NCBI GenBank assembly: GCA_028583605.1
Contig: CM053333.1
Coordinates: 11,120,638-11,184,637, forward strand
Length of the DNA stretch: 64,000 nt
Reading direction: 5' to 3'
DNA from: Dastarcus helophoroides
Taxonomy: Eukaryota; Arthropoda; Insecta; Coleoptera; Bothrideridae
Part shown: positions 10,661-20,945 of the stretch, piece by piece
Numbering within the stretch: the first letter of the stretch is position 1
Layout: each line of letters begins with the position of its first letter
The notes under the pieces: model-generated
What the model saw: only the letters and a program-made list of their open reading frames with translations
What the model was told of the DNA's origin: nothing
Database searches by the model: none
Program-made: the position numbers and the translations under genes

Positions 10661-10967
10661 GGAGCCGTGGTCCAGTGGTAGAGACACTGGACTTACAATC
10701 TAAGAGAACTAGGTTCGATTCCCGGTGACGGTTTCATCCACCACCTATTTTTAAGAAACGCTCTGGTTCCCAAGGTCGACTCAGCTACGGTGAAACGAGT
10801 ACTCGGGTTTAACTCGACGTAATAATAGGCGGCTGAAGCGTAGTGCTGCCCACATTACCTTCTTCGTATGCCGTTCGACCCTAGTAGTAGTAGTAGCTCA
10901 TACTTGCTATCTTCTCTCCCATAGCGTTGGAAAGCGCTGCAAAGGAGAGCTACCATTATTATTACTA
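10661..10967 (+). mobile_element. tRNA-derived SINE
   Basis: The head resembles a tRNA. An A box lies at about 10667-10678 (GTGGTCCAGTGG) and a canonical B box GGTTCGATTCC at 10712-10722. An acceptor-like helix is partly retained, and the anticodon loop CTTACAA would read TAC. An unrelated body of about 230 bp follows, with a GTAGTAGTAG run near 10890, and it ends in an ATT-rich microsatellite tail (about 10955-10967). A head, body and simple tail is the SINE layout, and transcription would be from the internal RNA polymerase III promoter. It is not a functional tRNA, because stems are mismatched. Confidence 0.8.
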
Positions 10968-11395
10968 TACTCCCTGTGTCCTTCTAACAAGGACTTTGAA
11001 TTAAACTAGTTTCGACCTAATGAGATAGTAGTTGTGTTCGGCGCTAGGTGCCGTCTGGCGTTAGGGAACCTCCCTCTAGAAGAAATATGAGGTAAACTAG
11101 CACTGGAACAAAGTCGCTAGATGAGGAAACAGGCTTTGAGATAACAGAAAAAAAGCAAATAAAATCTGGACCCAACTAAACACCAACATTAGATGAATAG
11201 AATACGAACTAGACTGCAAAGTGCAGTCCTCTATGTGTTAAAAACGCGTAGTAGCAGATTCTTAGGTAGTTGCACTGTCAACAAATGATCTGCTTGCTCT
11301 TGGCGGCAGAATGATCACTTCGAAAAAGCTCAGAGAAATTGAATACCCTTTTGCATAAACTAATAGCTTGGGGCACCTATTATATTTAATATTTT
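10968..11395. other. Unassigned spacer
   Basis: No gene recognised. Confidence 0.4.
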
Positions 11396-11575
11396 CATAA
11401 TCTGTTCCCCCAAAGCTCCAGATTAGAGATTTCGAGATTTAAAAGAAGACTCATTTTCTTTTTTTTTGTTCTTTTAAACACCCAAATTCAGTGATTTGAC
11501 AGAAGACTCTTTTTATGTTGTTGTTTGATTCTTCCAAATATCCAGATCAAATATTATTTTTTCCCAAAAAAACCA
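11396..11575. repeat. Minisatellite, left part
   Basis: Degenerate units of about 65-95 bp built from TATGTTGTTGTT, ATTCTTCCAAA and a CCAGATTA...TCTGG palindrome. The same motif set resumes after the LINE insertion at about 12220. Confidence 0.65.
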
Positions 11576-12205
11576 ATGCCTAGCTGTATCCAGGGAACTG
11601 AGAAGATGCAAGCTAGCAGTATACAATAAGAGGATAGAGCAAGTTATGTCGTACACATACCTTGACGCCAAAATAACAATTAGAAGAAACCTAGAAGAGA
11701 AGGTGCAGAGCCACACAACAAAAGCTTCTCTGATATCAGGATACCTAAACGATGTAATATGGAGGAAGAAGCACATGAGTATACCTAGCATTCTAGCAAG
11801 GTCGGAATTTATAAAACATATGTTAGGCCGATCATGACATATGCCATTGAAACTATAGCCGAGAATGGCGAAACCAAAAGATAGCTGAGAACAACAGAGA
11901 TGATAGTGCTAAGACAACACATAACACGACCATAAGAAAAATGAAGAAATCAGAGAGAGTGGACTACAGAATGTGGTAAGATGGGCCCGAATAAGACGGA
12001 AACAGTTGAGAGACCATGAGAATAGGATGCCTGATAACCGGCTGCCCAGAACAGCAAAAACGGGAAGGCCAACACCGCGAGACTCCCAAGAAGACAAGCA
12101 AAACGCTGGTACTAAAGCTGGACCTCTGCATCCCAAGAGTGGGAACGTTGTAAGAAACACAGGACCAAGTCCCAACGTAGGAGAAGAAGAAGAAAGATAC
12201 AAATA
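11576..12205 (+). pseudogene. LINE reverse transcriptase C-terminal fragment
   Basis: Plus-strand frames give a thumb and C-terminal region. MSYTYLDAKITIRRNLEE and KASLISGYLNDVIWR lie in 11646-11837. After a frameshift come VRPIMTYAIETIAE, and then VVRWARIRRKQLRDHENRM and LPRTAKTGRP in the next frame (11955-12100). This is the arrangement seen in RTE/CR1-like insect LINEs after the catalytic box. The fragment ends in GAAGAAGAAGAAAG near 12190. It lies inside a minisatellite whose units continue on both sides, which supports a later insertion. Confidence 0.75.
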
Positions 12206-12214
12206 TTTCAAAAA

Positions 12215-12600
12215 AGTATGTTTGTGTTGTTGTAGGGTTCTTCCAAAGATCTAGATTTAAGATTAAGAGGTTTGGAGAAAGCAACTCTTTCTGTTGGATT
12301 CCTCCAGACATCCAAAATAAAGATCTGGATTGGAAGAAAACTTTTTATGTTGTTGTTGGACCTTTCCAAGCCTTCAGGTTGAATTCTTTTTCCGTTGTTT
12401 TCGTTGTTTTATTCTTCCAAATAACCAGACTACATAAAAAACTGGAGATTTCGAAGATACTTTCTCCATTGTTGTTGAATTTTCTTAAACATCCTGATTA
12501 AAATTCTCCTTGTTGTTGGATACTTACAAACCTCCAGATTAAAAATCTGGAAATTTGAAGGAAAACTGTTTCTCTTTCTCAATAGAATCTTTAAAGGTGA
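12215..12600. repeat. Minisatellite, right part
   Basis: Several diverged units repeat GTTGTTGTTGGA, TTCTTCCAAACATCC and AGATTAAAAATCTGG. The AT-centred CCAGATTAAAAATCTGG at about 12534-12550 is a perfect short palindrome, with relatives near 12245 and 12310. Unit length varies, so it is an old array. Confidence 0.7.
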
Positions 12601-13800
12601 TGTTGAAACCATTGAAAACACCCAGTATCATGAGGAGTTTGACAAATGAGATTTATTCGAATCATCCCCATAATCCAAATTTTAACATGGGAAAATATTT
12701 CCACGGAATTTTAGTCGTAATCATAGGTAATCGTGTAACGTGGAATGTAAACGAACGATTCCACAGGATAGTTGAGAATGTGTGACGACACATTAACCGC
12801 CTGAGAAATTCCAGCAACCCTTGTCTAGGAGATAGTTTTGATAAGAACCAGCGACTACGTCACATCTATTTAGTAACGTACTGAAGATTCGTTCTTATGG
12901 TTGTTTAGGACAAATGAAGAAGATAAAAAGTAATTTAATTGTAAGCTAAAAGCTTTAAAGGAACACTCGAGTGTTTTTAAGCTCTTCAGATAATTGTCAG
13001 GACTTCACGCGTGGATTTATCTTTAAGTATTTGCTTTAGGAAAAAATTATTGTGAAGCTATAATGATGAGTGCCGTTTTAACGACTTCTTGGACACTTTC
13101 TGTTTTATTGTCTTTCACTTATCAATAAAATACTTCTAGTTAAGCATCTGAGTTGATAAATATTTTGTCATGTTTTAAAACCTTTTAAATATATTGTATA
13201 CTCGTATATTTATCGCAAGGTTCTGCATTGAAGTATTATTTTACATTAAGCGATAAAGTGCCCCTCGGACAATCAAAAATATGTAATATATGATCGTACC
13301 CACATCTAAAGACATGATAAATTTACAAATAGCTTTTAAACATCCGTGGAGGAACGTAGAAAGAAATTAAGCATATTAAATTTGCCGGAAGATAACGTCT
13401 ATTGGTTTTCTTTTGAAGCACTTTAAAACCATTTAATACGTAAAAAGCGGTGTTCGTGTAATAATCATAAAATGTAGTACGTTTTATTTTTTTAATTTCG
13501 CTCTGGTTAAAAGAGGCATTAACTCACACATAATAATATTTTTAGTGATCCATTAAAACTTAAATAACGGCTTCAACTAATCGTTTTTCGCGTTTGCGGA
13601 TGGAACTAGTACATCTTAATTACATTAAACGCGCTCTGAAACTAAAAACTTCAACGTTTAAAGATATTTTGTGTTTCACGTAGCGGTGTAATCACGGGGA
13701 TTGATATCTAATTAATGGCTCATAAACTGAATCATTACTTTTTAGAGAAGTGTTTGAATCATAATGAGTGCAGCTTTAATTTACTACGAGAGAAAGATTT
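12601..13800. other. No recognised gene
   Basis: Ordinary AT-rich sequence, possibly intronic given the splice signal just downstream. The plus-strand frame 12555-12785 is short and unrecognised. Confidence 0.4.
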
Positions 13801-13804
13801 GAAT

Positions 13805-13873
13805 TCTACTTTTTTTTTCAGGTAAGTCTTCAACTTCGTTTCCTAATGCAAAAAATACTCGACGCAGGTGAGT
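13805..13873 (+). promoter_or_regulatory. Recursive-splice-type site with candidate 46-nt exon
   Basis: An uninterrupted pyrimidine tract ends TTTTTTTTTCAG (AG at 13820-13821) and is followed immediately by GTAAGT (13822-13827). This is a fused acceptor-donor, the form of ratcheting points in long insect introns. A second strong donor, CAG/GTGAGT, lies at 13867/13868 and would define a 46-nt exon (13822-13867) with two open frames. Known from fly and vertebrate work: such a downstream donor helps define the recursive site. It would imply a long intron on the plus strand spanning this position. Confidence 0.5.
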
Positions 13874-14129
13874 TACGCCAAACTTAGATAAATCGTGTTT
13901 TTAAAAATGTGACAGGTATCTTGATATATAATCAAAGACAAGCTGCCTTTTTACTGTTACTTGTCTGTGTTGCACGTATATAATTTTCAAACACATCAAC
14001 TTATTTTGAACATAAATTGCCAGTCTATATTATATAATTAAATATATTTTGGAAGTTGGGAATCACAAACGAGCCATTGGCATGTGAAACCTCACGGTCT
14101 TGTTAAAATTAGTTAGTGGTTCATTTTAG

Positions 14130-15300
14130 ATTTCTCAGAAATGTTAAGTTTTTTGATTTTCGACTTTTTCTAGAAATTTTAAGTTACGTAGACAAAATTA
14201 CAAAATATCAAATTTTTTCTCAAAATTTCGAATTAAACTTACATTTTCCAGAAAAAAAGTCAAAATTTAAGTTAACTTGAAATTAAGAATCTTCAAATTT
14301 TGAATTTCGAAACTTTCTTTGAGATTTTAAGTTGAAATATTTAAAAAAACGTGATTGAAAGTATCACCCTAAGACTTTTTTTTTGATAATATTATGTTTC
14401 TTTTGGCCTTTGGGGTCTTTTTTTAAAGATAGCACGTACAATGTAAACATTTTAGACATTTTTCCTAAACGACTTTAATTTATTTATTGAACTTTCCTTT
14501 TGCATCCACAAAAAGAATGTTTATGACTTTCTCGATTAAATTCAAATTTTTGGTAGTTTACATTGAATTTTTATATCTAAAGTAGCACTTTTTAGGAACA
14601 TTTTTTCAAGATTCATTTAGCATTCGTAATTATTTTGAAAATTTTGGTTTTAAACTCCAAATGTTAAAATTGAAATTAATTAATTTAATTAACAAATGTC
14701 GAGTTCAAACTGAAATTTTCGACAGTTTAGTTCAGGCATGGGAAACCTGAAACTTCAAGACCATATCGTTCTTTTAAGGTATTAAGGGTTTTAAACCACT
14801 TTTCATATAAAAATTAACATTAATAAACATATGTGAATTGGAGTGGAAATTTCAAGAAGCAATTTAGCAACAAGAAAAGTTAGAAACCCAATTTAAGAAT
14901 AAGTCAAATATTCAGAAAATTCAACATTAATAACAATATTTCAAATCTTCAGCTGCATTCTCGAAATTTTGACTTTGTACTAGAAAGATTAAAATTTCTA
15001 GAAAAGTTTAGGTTATCAAAATTTCCAATTAGAGGTGAAACTATTTCTCAACTCAAAATTTAACTTCAAAAAAAATAATTTAAATTTAGAGACCAGGTAA
15101 TCATAATTCCTAGAAACATTTAATTTCAAATTGGAATCCAGATTTAAGTACGACCTATAAAAATGTTTCTAAGAAAATCAACAAAACTGTTCACAAAATT
15201 CCGAAATTTGCCAGAAATTTTAAAGTTTTTGGAGAAATTCAGAGAAAATGATGTCGAAGTTAATTTCGACTCTTTTCTCAGACCTAGAATTTTTCATAAG
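14130..15300. repeat. Degenerate A/T-rich short-word block
   Basis: Dense with AAATTTT, TTTCGA, TTGAAATTT and TCTAGAAA words in both orientations, with no open frame of note. It belongs to the same composition class as 7050-8860 and 30740-33300. Confidence 0.5.
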
Positions 15301-16755
15301 TGACGTATGATTTTTTTTAATATTTCCATCCCTTCTTCCGCACGTTTCTAACATTTAAACGGCCCTCGCCCCCTTTAAAAACCGGTAAGATTTTTCAAAG
15401 TGTAAAATCAGTGCTGCGTGTCGTGTCCTCCTTGTAGTGACAAAAAACTAAAAAAAAACTACATCAAAAAAATATAAGCAAATTAAACGACTTAAAAAAA
15501 TAATTTAGGACAATTCACAAAATTGACTTGAGGTAGTTCTAGATTCCCATTTACTCGTTTCGGAGTTTCATAAAATGTAAACCGACCTCCCCTTCATTTG
15601 CACCCACGCAATTAGTGGGTTTAGATTTACAACGCAGCTGAGTAAGTTTATTAATAGAGAGAGAGAGACGTCCTCAACAGAGAAGCCCGAAAAAGTAACT
15701 TTAATAGTAATAAAGATTAATAAATTCAGCCGAGGAGTATCTTTTATCTATTTAAATGAAGAAGTGGTCTATTTTAGGTCATTAGTAACCGATTCTTTGT
15801 TTGTGAAGATAAGTGAGTAGATTTGTAATTTGGAAAGAGGCTCCCCAAGGTGTTTTTGTCTAATGTTCACGTCAGGCGCAAGGTGTTGCCGTATATCTGC
15901 CATCTCGCTACCGCATATTCTATGCGCGTTTATAAATCATAGTCTTCAGGAAAAACTGAGGAGAAACGTAGGTTTGACAAAGTTAAATAAACAATTGCTG
16001 GAAATGTCAGTGGTGTTTAGTTCTACGCTGGATAGGATGATAAATGCCTATTCACGTTACTTTCGCCATTCTAGCATGTAGTACCCGTGTCTTAACTGGT
16101 ACGCCCACATTTTCTACAGCCTATTTTAAACACTCCAATTGTGATATTATTTATTAAAGTGTATCTAGCATAAATCAGTCTCTGACTAACGGCCAGGATA
16201 TGTGTAGCAACATAGATAACTCAATTACACGTAATCCGATGGCTATTAACATGTTTGTATACGCCTAGAAAAATTGTGGTTTATAAAACTACAACAACTT
16301 TTTAATGCATCAATTTCCATATTAAGCTAATAATGTTCGCTGTCCGCGGCTCCGGAGACACCTCTTACAAGCCCGGGCTATTAAACTAGATTTACAAACA
16401 GGCAGCATTGTTTTGTCACTCTGTTTTAACAACTGTTTTATGACAGTTCTTGTCTAAACATTTTTCATTACTCTTTTTTTTTCGTTTGATTTCCAGAAAA
16501 TAATCCATATTTCTAGATTCAAATCGGATTTTCTGAGAATAAAATTCTAAATCACCGGAAAATGAGAAGTCAAAAAAATCAGAATTATAAGAAAATTAAG
16601 TTGAATCTCAAGATTTTGAGAAAAAAACGAAAATTTTGAAAAAAGTATAACTTATACGCAGTTGTCATTTATGTGTCAAATGTTAGTAAAATAGATAAGA
16701 AAGTTAAAGTGTATTATTATTCATTTAGTTTCGGTTATCCCTGCTGATGCTTATA
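15301..16755. other. No recognised gene
   Basis: Contains an (AG)n run at about 15656-15668 and an 83-codon plus-strand frame at 15830-16081 that I cannot assign. A more GC-rich patch near 16345-16380 has no visible coding signal. Confidence 0.35.
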
Positions 16756-16759
16756 GTGC

Positions 16760-18518
16760 CCCCATGATCAACGATTAATAAAGCCCATTCTTTTCAAAAA
16801 TTTCAGAACCTCCTCTATGGGTATTTCCACTATAGTCCTTGGTTCAGTTATAACGTCCCCATGGCTGGAATGTCTATCCCTTGCCAAAGGTGGACATTCA
16901 GATAATATGTGCAGAGAATTTTCTTTTTCCTTCTCACTTTTTCTACAAGTAGAATTTGCTTTTGCACCAATTGTTGTAAGATGTTTATTGATCACAATGT
17001 GCCATAAACAATCAAACTGTCAACCCGAGCTGATATAGAGTTAAGAGTGCCTTGGCTCTCTTTTCTGATGGTCTGTTAGGAACAACGATATTGTCTCAGG
17101 ACATTGACACTCCAGTGAATGTGTGTTCTCTTTTCTGATGGTCTGTTAAAGAACAACGCCATTGTCTCAGGACATTGACACTCCTCCAGTGAATCTGTGT
17201 TCTCTCTTTGGTAGTTTCTTTATGACCTGCCTTGCCAGTTTATACTGCAAATGGACAAGTAGGTTCTGGTCCCAGTAGAGGAAATTTTGCTCCTCTTTTG
17301 TCTAAAAGGTTGCTCTGATATTCCCTCCAATTCTTCCTTCCTGCTTCTTCAATGTGACCCATCACATTATAGCTGTATTGTACTGTGCTAATTTACTTAG
17401 CTTTTTGGCACAAACTTTGGCCGTTCTGGAGCTAATTTCGTAGGCTCTAAGCGTATTTAGTATTGCTTGGCTGTTACTATAGATCAAAATTCTCTTATTG
17501 TCACAAGATCTCCAGATCAATTCTTTAACACAGGTTGTCATGGCAGTGATTTCTGCTTGAAATTCAAATGCTGGCCTTATGAAAAATTCATTTCCTGGTT
17601 CTTTGCAAGTTATTCCCGCACTAGTCCTTGCTTTGGATCCATCTGCAAACCAGATTGGTCTGCTTGCTCCTTTTGGTTCCGATAACTGCACTCCTCTTTC
17701 TGGTATTTTTACTTGGTAGGGTTTGTGAAAGTTGATAAGACTCTTTGATCTGTCTGAAGTCATACGATATGATTATCACAGATTTGCTTAAATATTTCTG
17801 TATGACATGTGAATATGATTTCATTTCATACCATACCGATTAACCTGTAAGCTGCTGACAAGCTTCCACCTGCACCAATAAATGAAGTGGAAGGAAACCC
17901 AGTAGTGGTTCCGTGGCTACATGGTCTCTGTTATTTCCAAGCAAGCTCGCCTTTGCATCTTGCCTAGTTTGGTAATGGGATCCTTTTTTCTGGCTTTATG
18001 CCACCAGATTAAAGATGCATATATGGCAATGCTGTAACTTTGGAATATATCTAGTGGACCACAATAGGTCCCCATTACCTATCATACTTCTAAAAGCCCA
18101 AAGGGCCCTAGTAGCTATAGTAGTCATTTTTTCTACATAAGCTTCGAAGCCAAGTTTGATATCTGAAGTCCCGAAAACTTCCCTTATCGTCGGAATTTTT
18201 TATCCTCCTAAACTTGATGATCTAAAGTCTCTTTAGATCATCAAGATTCCTTTTTTAGGGAAAGCAACTATTGTGGTTTTCGCAGGGTTCATTGTTAGTC
18301 CCTCTATTAGCCACCACGTCTGATTACTAAATTTGAGCTTACATCTTATAATATTAGATCAAAAAAAAGGTATCAGTGCCCGTTGCACTGATACCTGATA
18401 AAGGCCCTGAAAATTTGCCGCTAATTGGTAAGGTTAAATCATCTGCAAATCCTTGCGGATAGAATCCTTCTAGTACTCTCAGCATATCCTCCACCACAAG
18501 CACAGTATAGATATTAGC
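16760..18518 (-). pseudogene. I/R1-like LINE, RT to RNase H and C-terminus
   Basis: Reading down the minus strand: RT box GFADDLTL (about 18445), a thumb with TSDIKLGFEAYVEKMT and RALWAFRSMIG (about 18100), WWHKARKK (about 17990), and KMQRRACLEIT (about 17945). RNase H follows with IWFADGSKARTSAGI and FEFQAEITAM in 17362-17763. Last comes a C-terminal segment with ENSLHILSECPPLARDR (16768-16995). An RNase H after the RT places it among I, LOA or R1-like elements. Frameshifts and a 70-bp tandem duplication show it is dead. Its upstream half lies at 19972-20945. Confidence 0.85.
17058..17201. repeat. 70-bp tandem duplication inside LINE
   Basis: CTCTTTTCTGATGGTCTGTT starts at 17058 and again at 17128. 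The two copies differ by a few substitutions and small insertions. It falls in the spacer between RNase H and the C-terminal segment. Confidence 0.85.
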
Positions 18519-18828
18519 TTACGCATACAGTAGCGAGAAGAAGCGGTACCTTTAATCTTGAAGTAATTAAAATCGTTGACCTTCAATGGAGTCAGCCATT
18601 TTGGGGATTGTACGCTCCCGCGAAAATTTAAATCTATTTGTTAAACAAAACCATCAAGTTTATTCATTTCAATAGTTTTTCCCGTTTCAATTCTAACTTA
18701 CTGCCTTACATGTAGTCCAAAAATACTTGTTCGCATGTATTTTTTAAATAATGTGTTGACAAATGACCAATTAAATGTTCTGTAATTAAACAGTTAAACG
18801 TGCTCAAAATTGAAAATATGTTCAACCG

Positions 18829-18883
18829 CAACCACGTACTAGTTTCGGCTTTACTTGGCCTCATCAGCAACGTACGGTGGTTG
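18829..18883 (-). ncRNA. Hammerhead ribozyme-like motif (type I), family B
   Basis: On the minus strand, CTGATGA (18867-18861) is followed by stem II GGC/GCC with an eight-base loop, then GAAA (18846-18843). A minimal stem III has C18842 pairing G18839, followed by the triplet GTA. Stem I is formed by CAACCAC (18883-18877) with GTGGTTG (18835-18829), separated from the core by an asymmetric internal loop. All core bases match consensus. No endonuclease frame is attached, so assignment to a PLE is inference. Confidence 0.6.
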
Positions 18884-19022
18884 TATACACTTCCAACTTA
18901 AAGCCTGTAATCAGCCGTATAAGTATCCAAGAGAGTAAACCCCCATTGGGTGACCTGTAACTGACTTTTAACTGTTTATTACGGAAACATTTTCGCTACA
19001 TGCTAATTGAAGCATTCTTCTC

Positions 19023-19346
19023 TGCTGAGATAATAAGCCTTATATATACGAATATATACAAGTTTATTACAATGCAATTGAAATCTAATTTCATTAGAAT
19101 TTAATGAAAACTAGATTGCAATTGCAAAGTTCACGAATATGAGGCAAAGCTTGTATCACGGGTTGCATCGCAACATCCATAGATAAAAACGCGATGCAAC
19201 CGGTGCAAACCGGTGCAAACTTTGCCTCATCTTCCTGAACTTTGCAATTGCAATCTAGTTTTCATTAGATTCTAATGAAATTAGATTTCAATTGCATTGT
19301 AATAAACTTGTACATATTCGTATATGCAAGGCTTATTATCTTAGCA
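19023..19346. mobile_element. Foldback/MITE element with about 130-bp inverted arms
   Basis: The ends are TGCTGAGATAATAAGCC on the left and, read inward from the right, TGCTAAGATAATAAGCC. The arms continue as imperfect inverted copies through AATTGCAATGTAATAAAC-type words and GCAATTGCAAAG to a central GATGCAACC region. The whole unit is almost palindromic and non-coding. A target duplication is not evident. Confidence 0.8.
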
Positions 19347-19971
19347 AATAATGTGTATTTAGTAATTACTGATAACCTGATAAGTATAAAGAATAAGCAA
19401 AGAAAAACTAAACACAGATTGTGACTGACGACAAAATAATTTCTGCAGGAAACAACTTGTTTATTTCCTTGTATAAACACAGTTTTTTTAATAAAACAAA
19501 ATGAATTGCGGTTAGAATTTTACCGTTTGCCGTCTTTTGGAAATTTAAAAAAAAACTGATTTAATCAAATTATTATTTTTGTTAGTTACATTTATGAATA
19601 GAACATGTAAAAATCTACTCTTTTTACCGCAATGAATTATAACAAGACTGATATTTAAATAACACTGATTCAATGTTGCCAGATGACCTAAATATTATAC
19701 GCGAACCATCCCCTTAAAAATTCCACAATTCGGATGAAAATCCCTGACCATATCAAATTTCTCGAACATACATAAATGTAGATAAATTGTTTTACATTTT
19801 TACAATGAATGGATAACATATGAACGTAAAGCAAAAAACCATATTCGCTCAAGTGCGACATTTTTCCGAACACTTGGCAACTCTGAACTGATATTCGGTT
19901 ATCCAATGACCATAGATTTTATTTCTGGTTATCATAGAACACTGCAACGCCATGTTCTGGATTATACAAAT

Positions 19972-20945
19972 TTACTCATGAGCAAACAAAGTTCGTGACA
20001 AAATTTTGGCACTTACCCTACTGCCACGCAAACAGTCTTGGCTGCAGTTACTGCTATGGTTACAGTGCCAAGTGATGTTTTTATTTTCCGATTTTGAAGC
20101 ATAAAGTATATCCATTGGATCAGCCCCATGACTCCCTACAGTTCTTTTAATAGATGCACATGACATGTTGACAAACGCACCTTTAATGTCTAGGAAGTCT
20201 TCTAAAGCAATTTCCTTGCTCGTGTAAGCCCAGATCAGATGATTTTCCCGCTTACTAGGCATGCTAGTGTTGATGTAAGAGGAAAATCCTTCAAGCATCG
20301 TTCCTAATATACCTATCAACTAGCTTTTCCATTTTCTTGACCATGAATGATGTCAAGCTGATTATTCTGAAGAACTGGGCATAAGAATTTCATCCTGATT
20401 TAGGTATGAAAACCACCCTGGTCCTTCTCCAATCCAAAAGCACATACCTGTGGCAGCAGAAGCCCTGAATATTGTGCACAAAGGTGAGGACGGTACTTCG
20501 ACTCCTTGTTCTAGCATTAGTGATAATATCCTGTCTGAGCCAGATGATTTATATGGTTTGAAATAATTTATGATTCTGATTATGTCAAATTAGTTTGTTA
20601 TTTTCCAGCTTTGACTTGATCCCCGATTTTGCAATATTTTCGCTGTGTGCAGGAAAGGGTACACATTCCGGAAATTGCGCCCAACATAAAACCTTAAGAG
20701 ACTCCTACGAATGTGTATACTCCTCCAGTATCGTTTGCAAAGATCCCAAAATACTGTAATTATTCCTTTCCAATGCTTCTGGAGTCTAGCATATTTTGGT
20801 GCTTTCTCAATCCCATAGCAGTACTTCCTCCAGGAAATGTTTTTTGCTTTTTTAATGGAATTTACATATCCTCGTCTTGAAGTCTTATATTTCTCCCAAC
20901 GTTGGGTCCCTTTCCGTCGGTTAAATTTCCTGCGTGTAAATATGT
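19972..20945 (-). pseudogene. I/R1-like LINE, linker and RT fingers (5' half)
   Basis: From about 20940 downward the minus strand gives RRKGTQRWEKYKTSRRGY, KAKNISWRKYC and KAPKYARLQKHW, the linker between endonuclease and RT. Then come FKPYKSSGSDRIL, IFRASAATGMC, and KEIALEDFLDIKGAFVNMS, the block containing the first catalytic aspartate. It stops where the 18527-19971 insertion begins. Frameshifts and stops are frequent. Together with 16760-18518 it forms one interrupted element. Confidence 0.8.

Larger units (their letters stand above)
18527..19971. mobile_element. 1.45-kb insertion splitting the LINE
   Basis: The LINE frame ends on one side at about 19972 (the ILSRTLFAHE region, normally the VLSP.L block) and resumes at 18518 just before the FADD box. 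The missing protein between the two is only a few residues. The junctions carry near-identical octamers, TTACGCAT 18519-18526 and TTACTCAT 19972-19979, which could be an 8-bp target duplication with one change. The insertion holds a hammerhead-like motif and a foldback repeat and no clear coding region, so it may be composite. Confidence 0.6.

Noticed and set aside
10661..10735. A functional tRNA gene (TAC anticodon)
   Set aside because: The A and B boxes are good, but acceptor and anticodon stems have mismatches and a SINE-type body and ATT tail follow, so it is the head of a SINE.
11973..12254. A 93-codon host protein
   Set aside because: The frame is the frameshifted C-terminus of the LINE fragment at 11576-12205.
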